The notes beneath the pieces are model-generated. The model was given only the letters and a program-made list of their open reading frames with translations. It ran no database searches and had not been told where the DNA came from. From assembly GCA_036557885.1 (NCBI GenBank), contig DATBGS010000157.1:1-36279 (forward strand): a DNA stretch of 36,279 nucleotides. Direction: 5' to 3'. Origin of the DNA: DATBGS01 sp036557885. GTDB taxonomy: Bacteria; Chloroflexota; Ktedonobacteria; Ktedonobacterales; DATBGS01. Below, piece after piece: positions 8,098 to 14,816 of the stretch. Numbering within the stretch: the stretch's first letter is position 1; each line of letters begins with the position of its first letter. Position numbers and translations under genes: made by a program.

Positions 8098-8957
8098 ACC
8101 TGGTCCTTGGCTATGTCATCAGCCTGCTGCTCTATCCAGGCGGCCTCTTTGCTCTGATTGCGGGCTGGCTGCTGTTCTGGCTGCGCGAGGCGCTGGCGGC
8201 GCGACGACGCGGCGAACCGGTGTCACGCCTGTTTCAGCCGGCACAGGATGTCTTCAAGCTGCTGGGCAAGAGCGCTGGTTTTCCTGCGCACAGCGAGACG
8301 CTGGCGCGAGGCATGCCGCTGCTCCTGGCGCTCTCGCCCCTGGTCGCCCTGGTATTGATTCCGGTGCCCGGCAACAGCGCCTTTCGCACCTCTGCTCCCA
8401 CTGGCGATCTGCTGGCGGTGGTTTTGCTGCTTCTGCTGCCCGCGCTAACGCCCTTCGTTCTGGGCCAGCTTATTCGCTCGCCGCTGGCGCGCATCGCCGC
8501 AGAGCGGGCCACACGGCCCACATTCCTGCTCATTGGCGGGGTTTTGCTGAGCACGCTGGCCGTTGCCGCGCAGCGCGGCTCGCTGGACCTGAGCGTGCTC
8601 GCCTTGCAGCAAGCGCATCCCACAGCCGCCAGTGTTCTTCTGGATGCGCTGGCGGGCCTGCTCTTTTGCATCTGCCTGCCCGCGCTGCTGGCGCGGCGTC
8701 CCTGGGGCTGGTTCCGGCGCGATCTGGAACTCATCGCTGGCCCTTTCACTGATCTGGCGGGCGCAGACCTGGCGCTGGTGCAGCTTGGCGCGCTGGCGCA
8801 GCAGGTGGCCGCCCTCAGCCTGCTGGCGGTGCTGTATATCCTGCCGTTTGTGCCGGGCGGGACAGCGGCGCAGGTGGGCGCTTACATCGCAACGCTGCTG
8901 CTTGGCGCGGCGCTGGTTGGCCTGGCGCGTGGCAGCCGCTACTCTTTCGCCAGATAG
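8094..8957 (+). CDS. NuoH / HyfC-like membrane anchor subunit
   Basis: This 287-residue protein has about eight predicted membrane helices. It carries the NuoH/EchB/HyfC hallmark loop as RLFQPAQDVFKLLGK (about residues 45-59), corresponding to the family's G-x-x-Q-P-x-x-D-x-x-K-L. A later ELIAGPFTDLAGADLALVQL segment matches the family's E-x-x-G-P-x-x-x-x-x-G-x-D helix. NuoH anchors the hydrophilic arm and links redox events to ion movement. It is the last gene of the four-gene cluster and overlaps the preceding stop by four bases. Its 3' end overlaps the convergent ruvA stop by 19 bases. No NuoC- or NuoI-like gene is next to it. Confidence 0.8.
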   Translation: MNLVLGYVISLLLYPGGLFALIAGWLLFWLREALAARRRGEPVSRLFQPAQDVFKLLGKSAGFPAHSETLARGMPLLLALSPLVALVLIPVPGNSAFRTSAPTGDLLAVVLLLLLPALTPFVLGQLIRSPLARIAAERATRPTFLLIGGVLLSTLAVAAQRGSLDLSVLALQQAHPTAASVLLDALAGLLFCICLPALLARRPWGWFRRDLELIAGPFTDLAGADLALVQLGALAQQVAALSLLAVLYILPFVPGGTAAQVGAYIATLLLGAALVGLARGSRYSFAR

Positions 8958-9547
8958 CGCAGCACCGCCATAATCTGTTCTTCCAGTCCGGCCTGCTGCT
9001 GCTCTGGCGGGAGCTTATTGTAGGCGGTCTGCGCCGTCGCAGCGCTGTAACCCAGCCCGGTCAGCGCCTCAATCACCTCGGAGCGCCCGGAGCCATACGC
9101 GCCAGCCGCGCCAACCGCCCCGGCAGGAACGGGCACGCCGCCCATTTTCGCCAGCTTCTCGCGCAGTTCTAAGACCAGCCGCGCGGCCAGCTTCTTGCCC
9201 ACGCCGGGGATCAGCGTCAGGCGCTGCTCGTCGCTGTTGAGCACCGCCAGCCGGAAACCCTCGGCGTTCATCGAAGAGAGAATCGCCAGCCCCATGCGCG
9301 GCCCCACACCCGTTACGCCCAGCAGCGTCTCAAAAAGCTGGCGATCATCGGCGCTGGCAAAGCCGTAGAGCGCAATCTCATCCTGGCGCAGATGCAGATA
9401 GGTATGCAGCGTCACCTCCGCGCCAATCGTCGTCAGTTGGCTGAGCGCCGTCACAGGCGCGTGCACCAGAAACGTCACGCCGCCCACCCGCACCAGGGCA
9501 GCCGTCAGTGTTTTGGCCTCAAGGATTCCACGAAGCGCGGCAATCAT
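8939..9547 (-). CDS. ruvA: Holliday junction DNA helicase subunit RuvA
   Basis: RuvA binds four-way junctions and loads the RuvB motor. The 202-residue protein is of normal length. It begins MIAALRGILEA with an OB-fold domain and has two helix-hairpin-helix motifs (LLGVTGVGPRMGLAIL and LIPGVGKKLAARLVLELREKL). It ends in the small RuvB-interacting domain (EVIEALTGLGYS...IMAVLRYLAKE). The gene follows ruvC after six bases and is co-transcribed with it. ruvB is not in the adjacent downstream position; the convergent complex I-like cluster lies there instead. Confidence 0.96.
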   Translation of the reverse strand: MIAALRGILEAKTLTAALVRVGGVTFLVHAPVTALSQLTTIGAEVTLHTYLHLRQDEIALYGFASADDRQLFETLLGVTGVGPRMGLAILSSMNAEGFRLAVLNSDEQRLTLIPGVGKKLAARLVLELREKLAKMGGVPVPAGAVGAAGAYGSGRSEVIEALTGLGYSAATAQTAYNKLPPEQQQAGLEEQIMAVLRYLAKE

Positions 9548-9553
9548 CTTCCT

Positions 9554-10084
9554 TTACCTTCCCGTTCTCCCAAGATAGGCGCTGCTGTGCAGATGGCAGA
9601 TGGCGATGGCGGCAGCGTCGGTGGCATCATCAATGATATGCAGCGACGGCTGGCGCAGCAGGATACGCACCATCTCTGCCACCTGTTGCTTGCTGGCATT
9701 GCCGTAGCCATGCACCGCCTGCTTCACTTGCATCGGCGTGTACTCGCTGATCTCCAGCCCGGCGTTGACCGCCGCCAGCAGCGTCACACCGCGCGCCTGG
9801 CCCACTGCCAGGGCGGTGCGCGCATTTTTGGCAAAAAACAATTCTTCCACCGCCACATCTTGCGGCTGGTACTGTTCGATCAATTCGCTCAGTCCCCGAT
9901 AGATGCGCTGCAAGCGCTGAGGCAGCGCCATGCCAGCGGGCGTGGTCAGCACATCGCAGACCACCAGCGAGAGCTTGCTGTCCTGCTCGGCCACCACCGC
10001 GTAGCCAACTATCGCGGTGCCTGGGTCAATGCCCATCGTCAGGCGCGTTGGGTGTTTGTGGTTTGCTGCTGGTTGCTGTGGCAT
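9554..10084 (-). CDS. ruvC: Crossover junction endodeoxyribonuclease RuvC
   Basis: RuvC resolves Holliday junctions with a two-metal RNase H-like site. The catalytic residues are visible: Asp20 in MGIDPGTAIVGYAVV, Glu80/81 in VEELFF, and the DDATDAAAIAICH motif near residues 152-164. The ATG at 10084-10082 is used, with AAGGTG six bases upstream; a GTG at 10093 falls inside that ribosome binding site. The upstream neighbour on this strand is the end of a TnpB element, not yebC. The usual yebC-ruvC-ruvA operon has therefore been interrupted, and the current ruvC promoter is unclear. Confidence 0.95.
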   Translation of the reverse strand: MPQQPAANHKHPTRLTMGIDPGTAIVGYAVVAEQDSKLSLVVCDVLTTPAGMALPQRLQRIYRGLSELIEQYQPQDVAVEELFFAKNARTALAVGQARGVTLLAAVNAGLEISEYTPMQVKQAVHGYGNASKQQVAEMVRILLRQPSLHIIDDATDAAAIAICHLHSSAYLGRTGR

Positions 10085-10103
10085 CAAGATCACCTTACCA
10101 GAC

Positions 10104-10150
10104 GGGCGCGAGAATGCCCATCTCCTTCAGGGGATGGGATGAAAGCGCCC
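10104..10150 (+). repeat. Left-end hairpin of the TnpB element
   Basis: An inner stem CCCATCTCC/GGGGATGGG (10117-10125 with 10130-10138, one T-G pair) has the loop TTCA. It is enclosed by GGGCGC (10104-10109) and GCGCCC (10145-10150). GAAT precedes the inner stem, as at the right end. Confidence 0.6.
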
Positions 10151-10156
10151 TACCGC

Positions 10157-10186
10157 TTGACAACGCAGTGAATATGGCACTACAAT
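10157..10186 (+). promoter_or_regulatory. Strong promoter inside the TnpB element
   Basis: A perfect -35 box TTGACA (10157-10162), an 18-base spacer and a -10 box TACAAT (10181-10186) are present. The next ATG begins seven bases after the -10, close to the expected +1, so the first message is predicted to be leaderless. Confidence 0.8.
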
Positions 10187-10192
10187 GGAAGT

Positions 10193-10363
10193 ATGAAACC
10201 ATCCACTGCCTTCCGCTTAACACCAGCGGCCAGAGCCTTGTTAGATACCATGAGCAAAGAAAGTGGCATCTCCCATACGGCCATGCTGGAAATCCTGATC
10301 CGTGAAGGGGCCAAGAAGCGAGGCATCCGTGCTGATTCTCGACTACAAACTCCGAACGAATAA
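10193..10363 (+). CDS. Small ribbon-helix-helix-like protein upstream of tnpB
   Basis: This 56-codon gene begins MKPSTAFRLTPAARALLDTM. It shows a short strand (TAFRLT) and two helices separated by a GIS turn (ISHTAMLEILIREGAKKRG), the pattern of CopG/Arc-type DNA-binding proteins. It sits directly under the strong TTGACA promoter with essentially no 5' leader. It overlaps the most likely tnpB start (GTG at 10329) by 35 bases in another frame, so tnpB translation may depend on it. A natural inference is an autoregulator binding the element's own promoter or left end. It might also be a remnant of an antitoxin-like gene captured by the element. Confidence 0.7.
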   Translation: MKPSTAFRLTPAARALLDTMSKESGISHTAMLEILIREGAKKRGIRADSRLQTPNE

Positions 10364-11585
10364 AGCACAAGCTGCCGCCATTGATGAGGCGATTCGCACG
10401 GTGCAATTCATCCGCAATAAGTGCCTGCGCCTCTGGATGGATGGGCGTGGCATTGGCGATAACGACCTGCAAGTCTACTGCGCGAAGCTCGCGAAAGAGC
10501 ACCCCTTTGCCGCTCACCTCAATTCCCAGGCCCGCCAGACATCGGCTGACCGGGCCTGGCTTTCGATTGCCCGCTTCTACAAAAACTGCAAGGAAAAGAA
10601 GCCAGGCAAGAAAGGCTACCCTTGTTTCCAGCATGACAACCGCTCGGTTGAGTACAAGCAAACCGGATGGCGATTGAAACCCGATGGGCAGCACGTCACC
10701 TTCACCGATGGGATGGGCATTGGCACGCTCAGGATGATTGGCACCAATCCCACACGGAAGAAGGCCCGCCCCATTGCCACTTTCCCGGTTGAGCAGATCA
10801 AGCGGGTGCGGCTGGTGAAACGAGCCGATGGCTATTATGTCCAGTTTGCGGTCAAGGCAGAGCGGACCCTGCCCCATGAACCCACCGGCAAACAGGTCGG
10901 CATTGATGTGGGCTTGAAAGCCTTCTACACGGATTCTGAAGGAAATACGATTGCCAACCCCCGGTATCTGCGCAAGGCAGAAAAGCGCTTGAAGCGTCTC
11001 CAGCGGCGCAAGGACCGCAAAAAGCAAGGCTCCAAGAACCGCAAGCAGGCGATCAAGAAACTCACCAAAGGCTATCTCAAGGTGCAACGGCAGCGTCAGG
11101 ACTTTGCCCGTAAGACGGCAAGGGCGCTTATCATCTCTCACGACATGATTGCCTATGAAGACCTCAAGATTGCCCATCTCGTCAAGAATCACCATCTGGC
11201 AAAGAGCATCAGTGATGCCAGTTGGGGGTTGTTCCTTTCCTGGGTGCGCTACTACGGGCAGATAGCACAAGTGCCTGTCGTGGCTGTCTCCCCGCGCTTC
11301 ACGACGCAGGATTGTTCTGGTTGTGGCTATCGGGTGCAAAAGAGTCTCTCGCAACGCACGCATCTCTGTCCTTCCTGTGGCCTCATCTTAGACCGGGATT
11401 GGAACGCCGCGCTCAATATCCTCCTGGCTGGCCTCGCATGGTTAGCCACCCACCCTGCGAGCGCAGGGCACAGCCGTACCGCTGGGCAAGCGGGAACGGG
11501 TTCCTCGCAAGAGGGACAAAACGCTTCTGGACAGACCGCCTCTACGAACGTGTTCGCCAGGGCACGTCGCAAGCGGGTTGGTTGA
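10329..11585 (+). CDS. tnpB: TnpB RNA-guided nuclease, IS200/IS605 type
   Basis: TnpB is the compact RNA-guided DNA nuclease ancestral to Cas12. The N-terminus VLILDYKLRTNKAQ matches the family start, supporting GTG at 10329 with GAGG just upstream; an in-frame GTG at 10302 is less likely. The split RuvC site is complete: Asp193 in GIDVGLK, Glu277 in YEDLKI and DRDWNAALNI at about 355-364. A zinc finger (CSGCG...CPSCG, Cys 329, 332, 347, 350) lies before the last motif. The 418-residue length is normal. The 3' end of the gene should overlap its guide RNA, which ends at 11625. No tnpA accompanies it. Confidence 0.92.
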   Translation: MLILDYKLRTNKAQAAAIDEAIRTVQFIRNKCLRLWMDGRGIGDNDLQVYCAKLAKEHPFAAHLNSQARQTSADRAWLSIARFYKNCKEKKPGKKGYPCFQHDNRSVEYKQTGWRLKPDGQHVTFTDGMGIGTLRMIGTNPTRKKARPIATFPVEQIKRVRLVKRADGYYVQFAVKAERTLPHEPTGKQVGIDVGLKAFYTDSEGNTIANPRYLRKAEKRLKRLQRRKDRKKQGSKNRKQAIKKLTKGYLKVQRQRQDFARKTARALIISHDMIAYEDLKIAHLVKNHHLAKSISDASWGLFLSWVRYYGQIAQVPVVAVSPRFTTQDCSGCGYRVQKSLSQRTHLCPSCGLILDRDWNAALNILLAGLAWLATHPASAGHSRTAGQAGTGSSQEGQNASGQTASTNVFARARRKRVG

Positions 11586-11625
11586 AAGAAGAATCCTATC
11601 CCATTTATGGGATTGGGAGTGTCAA
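11480..11625 (+). ncRNA. Predicted omega RNA (reRNA) scaffold overlapping the tnpB 3' end
   Basis: The 3' part matches the conserved end of TnpB guide RNAs: GAAGAAT, then a hairpin (11595-11603 with 11608-11616, loop TTTA), then GGGAGTGTCAA ending at 11625. The guide would begin at 11626 with TTTCTGCTGC. The 5' boundary is an estimate from typical scaffold lengths. Confidence 0.55.
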
Positions 11626-11709
11626 TTTCTGCTGCACAGCGCGCCAGATAGACAATGGCCCGGCGCATGCGCGCCAGGGCCAGCGGAAACAGAAGAATGG
11701 AACACCGGG

Positions 11710-12471
11710 TCAGCCTCCCATCTGAGAGGTCACTTCCTCTGGGAAATCAGCATTAGTAAACACATTTTGTACATCATCCAATTCTTCCAGCTTCTCAATT
11801 AACCGGAAAGCCTGCGTCCCCTGTTTTTCATCCAGTTCAATCGTCGTTTTTGGGATCAGGTCCAGTTCGGCCCTGGAGATGGGCAGCTTTTTCTCTTGCA
11901 AGGCGGCACGCACAGTATCCAACTGCGTTGAGTCGGTATAGATGGTCAGCGCGCCGTCGCCATCTGCCACCGGGTCTACATCCTCAGCGCCCGCGTCAAT
12001 CGCGGCCAGCGTGACGTCATCGGGGTCCAGCTTTTCCAGCGGCACCTCGATCACGCCCTTCTGCTCAAAGATCCAATCCACGCAGCCCGCCTCGCCCAGG
12101 TTGCCACCATTGCGGCTAAAGACGTTGCGAATCTCGGCAACGGTGCGGTTGCGGTTATCGGTCATCACCTGCACCAGCACCGCCGTCCCACCAGGGCCGT
12201 AACCTTCATAGGTAATCTCTTCGATATTGGCGCCCTCGCCGCCGCCTGCGGCGCGCTTGATGGAGCGCTCGATATTCTCCATCGGCATATTGGCTTCTTT
12301 GGCATGTTGAACTGCCATGCGCAGGCGGAAGTTGGCGTTCGGGTCGCCGCTGCCTCCTTCGCGTACTGCTACAATGATTTCGCGGCCCAGGCGGGTAAAA
12401 ATCTGGCCGCGTTTTGCGTCGTTGACGCCCTTTTGTCGGCGAATCTGCGCCCATTTGGAATGACCGGACAT
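11710..12471 (-). CDS. yebC: YebC/PmpR family protein
   Basis: YebC proteins are ribosome-associated translation factors or DNA-binding regulators, depending on the lineage. The protein begins MSGHSKWAQIRRQKGVNDAKRGQIFTRL, the invariant family start, so the ATG at 12471 is chosen over an upstream extension. AGGAGG lies ten bases upstream. The 253 residues cover the full three-domain fold, with ANMPMENIERSIKRAAGG, YEGYGPGGTAVLVQVMTDNRNRT and GCVDWIFEQKG blocks. The gene normally heads a yebC-ruvC-ruvA operon. Here a TnpB element separates it from ruvC, leaving about 84 bases of original spacer (11626-11709). Confidence 0.96.
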   Translation of the reverse strand: MSGHSKWAQIRRQKGVNDAKRGQIFTRLGREIIVAVREGGSGDPNANFRLRMAVQHAKEANMPMENIERSIKRAAGGGEGANIEEITYEGYGPGGTAVLVQVMTDNRNRTVAEIRNVFSRNGGNLGEAGCVDWIFEQKGVIEVPLEKLDPDDVTLAAIDAGAEDVDPVADGDGALTIYTDSTQLDTVRAALQEKKLPISRAELDLIPKTTIELDEKQGTQAFRLIEKLEELDDVQNVFTNADFPEEVTSQMGG

Positions 12472-12507
12472 CGCGCCATTGCCTCCTCGTGAACTGTCAG
12501 AAACCCT

Positions 12508-12535
12508 GGAAACAGGTGCCTGGCAGCCTGTTTCC
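12508..12535 (-). other. Leader hairpin upstream of yebC
   Basis: Perfect 9-bp arms GGAAACAGG (12508-12516) and CCTGTTTCC (12527-12535) enclose a ten-base loop. It lies in the roughly 145-base yebC leader, about 20 bases before the ribosome binding site, and has no T-run. A role in translation control is possible but unproven. Confidence 0.4.
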
Positions 12536-12622
12536 TTATGTACATCTACCAATCAACAATTTTACAGCGACGGTGAGCACAGGAGTGAGCTGTTACGCTG
12601 GCGGTGTGTATAAAGCGTTAGC

Positions 12623-12651
12623 ATTCTATCACGCGGCATTTCTCTTGCCAA
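12623..12651 (-). promoter_or_regulatory. yebC promoter
   Basis: On the minus strand TTGGCA (12651-12646), a 17-base spacer and TAGAAT (12628-12623) are found, with a predicted start near 12616. Confidence 0.65.
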
Positions 12652-12678
12652 CAACTACTGCGCCTCACCGTTTCGACC

Positions 12679-13074
12679 TTATCGCCCAACCTCTGCCGTT
12701 GGCCGGAAGCGCAGCGCCGACCAGGTTTCGTCAATGGCGATTTGTGTGACGGGCTGATAGTTTCGCTCGGCGAGCGCCTGCCAGCCATGATCGCGGGTCA
12801 GGTCGGAGGTGATCTTGCCGGTTTTCTTGGGATAGGTCCACCACAGAATCCCGCCGGGCTTTGTCGCTGCGAGAGCACCTGGCGCCAGGCGCTCCACGTC
12901 GGCCTGCATCCTGGCAAAGACCTGCACCAGATCAAACGCGCCTTCCGCTGCCCCGCTCACCTCAACCCCTTCGAGCGCGCCAAGTATGTCCCGATACCCG
13001 GCAGGCGCGTTCAGCAGCAAGACGCGGTAGCCCGGCTTGATGAGCAGTTTCTTGGGAAGAGTCGTATCAGCCAT
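12679..13074 (-). CDS. DUF3052-like protein of unknown function
   Basis: The 131-residue protein resembles the uncharacterised DUF3052 group. Visible hallmarks are KKLLIKPGYRVLLLNAPAGY at the start, a central FDLVQVFARM segment, and GGILWWTYPKKTGKITSDLTRDHGW. It ends with AIDETWSALRFRP. The ATG at 13074-13072 is preferred over 13080 because AGGAGG then lies seven bases away. No enzyme motif is recognised; the GILWWTYPKK block recalls a Rossmann-like methyltransferase edge, but no cofactor-binding glycine loop is seen. It is transcribed away from murT and has its own promoter, upstream of yebC. Confidence 0.7.
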   Translation of the reverse strand: MADTTLPKKLLIKPGYRVLLLNAPAGYRDILGALEGVEVSGAAEGAFDLVQVFARMQADVERLAPGALAATKPGGILWWTYPKKTGKITSDLTRDHGWQALAERNYQPVTQIAIDETWSALRFRPTAEVGR

Positions 13075-13128
13075 TGGCATGCCTCCTGTTTGCTTGTATC
13101 AGCTTGACCTCGCTGTGCTCCGAGTGCG

Positions 13129-13157
13129 ATACTAGGAGCCGAACTGAGCAATGTCAG
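13129..13157 (-). promoter_or_regulatory. Promoter of the DUF3052-like gene
   Basis: On the minus strand CTGACA (13157-13152), a 17-base spacer and TAGTAT (13134-13129) are found, about 55 bases before the start codon. Confidence 0.45.
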
Positions 13158-13254
13158 GCTGATTTCTTGCATTGAAGGTGATCTGCAACAGGTCGCCTTA
13201 TGTACTATAGAAATAGCATCAAAACTATCATAGCAGAGGGGAGGCAAGAGGGGG

Positions 13255-14766
13255 ATGGGCAACAGCGACTACCCCAGAGGAAGAGTCCGCGCCGCCGCAG
13301 CCGTCACAATTGGCCGGGTTTCCGGCGCGCTCAGCCGGAGGCTGCGGCTGGGCGGCGGCACCAGTCTGCCCGGCACAGTGGCGCGCGTCATAGACCCGGC
13401 CATCATCCGGCGGCTGGCGCGCCAGCTTGCCAGAGGCTCGATTGTCGTGACGGGCACCAATGGCAAAACAACCACCAGCGGCCTGATCGCAGCCATCTTG
13501 CGGCAGGCGGGCCTGCGCGTCTGGCGCAACCGCGAAGGCTCAAATCTGATCGGCGGCGTGGCGTCTGCCCTGGTCATTCGCGCCGAACTGAGCGGCCATC
13601 TGCGCCGGGGCGATAACACCGTTGCCATCTTTGAGGTGGACGAGGCCGCCTTCCCCGCTGTCGTCCGCGAACTCCAGCCGCGCGCCATTGTGATTACCAA
13701 CCTCTTCCGCGATCAGCTTGACCGCTATGGCGAAGTAGAAACTGTCGCTGAGCGCTGGCGCGCTGTGCTGGCCGAACTGCCGCCAGAGACGACGCTGGCC
13801 CTCAACGCTGACGACCCATCTATTGCCGCGCTCAGCGAGTATTTTCACGGGACAGTGCTCTATTATGGCGTCAACGCAGCCGAGTACGCCATTACCGCGC
13901 AGGGCAAGGCCAGCGAGCAGGGCCAGACGATTGACGCCCGCACCTGCCCGCGCTGCGGGACCGACCTGGAATACAGCATCCGCTATTATAGTCATGTCGG
14001 CCACTATACCTGCCCCAACTGCGGGCAGAAACGGCCAGCGCCGGTTATCCAGGGGCTAGGCGTGGCAAAAGAGCAGTTTGATCGCCAGCGCCTCACGATT
14101 GCCATTGATGCTGGCCCTGGACAGGCCAGTGGGCAGACGGATGGGAGCGCGAACGGCCAGGCCGACGCGCAGAACGCATCGGCGCAGCGCGGCGAGGCGC
14201 TGCTCTCGCTGCCCGGCTTCTATAACCTGTACAACGCGCTGGCGGCTGCCTCCGCAGGGCGCGCGCTGGGCATTGACATGGATGTCATCCTCAAGGGTCT
14301 GGAGCGCTTCCGCCCGGCCTTTGGGCGCGGCGAGATTATCGAGGCCGAGGGGCGCATGCTGCGCCTGATGCTGGCGAAAAACCCCACCGGCTTTAACGAG
14401 GTCTTACGCACGCTCCTGCGCGAGGAATCGGCCAACCACGTGCTGCTGGTGCTCAATGACAACACCGCCGACGGGCACGACATCTCCTGGATTTGGGATG
14501 TGGAGTTCGAGATGCTGGCGAGCAAAAAACTGGCCCTGACCATCTCCGGCATCCGCGCCGATGATCTGGCGGTGCGCCTGAAATACGGTGGGTCAAGCGG
14601 CGCGGTCAAGAACGAGATTGGCGAGGCGATTACCTACGCCATCGAGCACACGCCAGCAGGCGAAACGCTCTACATCGTGCCAACCTATACCGCGATGCTC
14701 TCCGTGCGCGGAGAACTGGAGCGGCGCGGCTATACGCCGCACTACTGGGAGATGGCCGATAACTGA
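13255..14766 (+). CDS. murT: Lipid II isoglutaminyl synthase, MurT subunit
   Basis: MurT, a Mur-ligase relative, uses ATP to activate the alpha-carboxylate of D-Glu in lipid II; GatD supplies ammonia, yielding D-isoglutamine. The 503-residue protein has the P-loop GTNGKTT (residues 67-73) and the Mur-ligase VAIFEVDEAAFP region. A Cys4 zinc ribbon (CPRCG...CPNCG, about 231-255) is specific to MurT. The C-terminal DUF1727 domain contains LMLAKNPTGFNEVLRT, LVLNDNTADGHDISWIWDVEFE and IVPTYTAML. A Ser/Gly/Ala/Gln-rich insertion lies near residues 285-310. The gene gatD follows 50 bases later. The pair implies amidated, Gram-positive-type peptidoglycan. Confidence 0.95.
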   Translation: MGNSDYPRGRVRAAAAVTIGRVSGALSRRLRLGGGTSLPGTVARVIDPAIIRRLARQLARGSIVVTGTNGKTTTSGLIAAILRQAGLRVWRNREGSNLIGGVASALVIRAELSGHLRRGDNTVAIFEVDEAAFPAVVRELQPRAIVITNLFRDQLDRYGEVETVAERWRAVLAELPPETTLALNADDPSIAALSEYFHGTVLYYGVNAAEYAITAQGKASEQGQTIDARTCPRCGTDLEYSIRYYSHVGHYTCPNCGQKRPAPVIQGLGVAKEQFDRQRLTIAIDAGPGQASGQTDGSANGQADAQNASAQRGEALLSLPGFYNLYNALAAASAGRALGIDMDVILKGLERFRPAFGRGEIIEAEGRMLRLMLAKNPTGFNEVLRTLLREESANHVLLVLNDNTADGHDISWIWDVEFEMLASKKLALTISGIRADDLAVRLKYGGSSGAVKNEIGEAITYAIEHTPAGETLYIVPTYTAMLSVRGELERRGYTPHYWEMADN

Positions 14767-14816
14767 TCTCACGCAGAAAGCTGTGTTGCAAAGCTGTATT
14801 GAAAGGCGGACAAGCG

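Larger units (their letters stand above)
10099..11625 (+). mobile_element. IS200/IS605-like TnpB element without TnpA, inserted between yebC and ruvC
   Basis: The right end has the IS605-type layout: GAAT guide (11591-11594), hairpin (11595-11616) and terminal GTCAA (11621-11625). The left side has a hairpin (10117-10138, TTCA loop) nested in a GGGCGC/GCGCCC stem. A TTAC at 10095-10098, the IS608-type target, lies immediately left of it. A TCAA at 10084-10087 is an alternative left junction. No Y1 transposase is present, so the element is non-autonomous. It carries a ribbon-helix-helix gene and tnpB in plus orientation, opposite to the host operon. Confidence 0.75.

Noticed and set aside
10095..11363. 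A 422-codon minus-strand frame across the TnpB element
   Set aside because: It is antisense to tnpB and the ribbon-helix-helix gene and has no domain similarity that I can see.
11626..11709. Additional gene between the element and yebC
   Set aside because: Only 84 bases with a GC-rich imperfect stem (GGCCC...GGGCC); too short and without a start and ribosome site.
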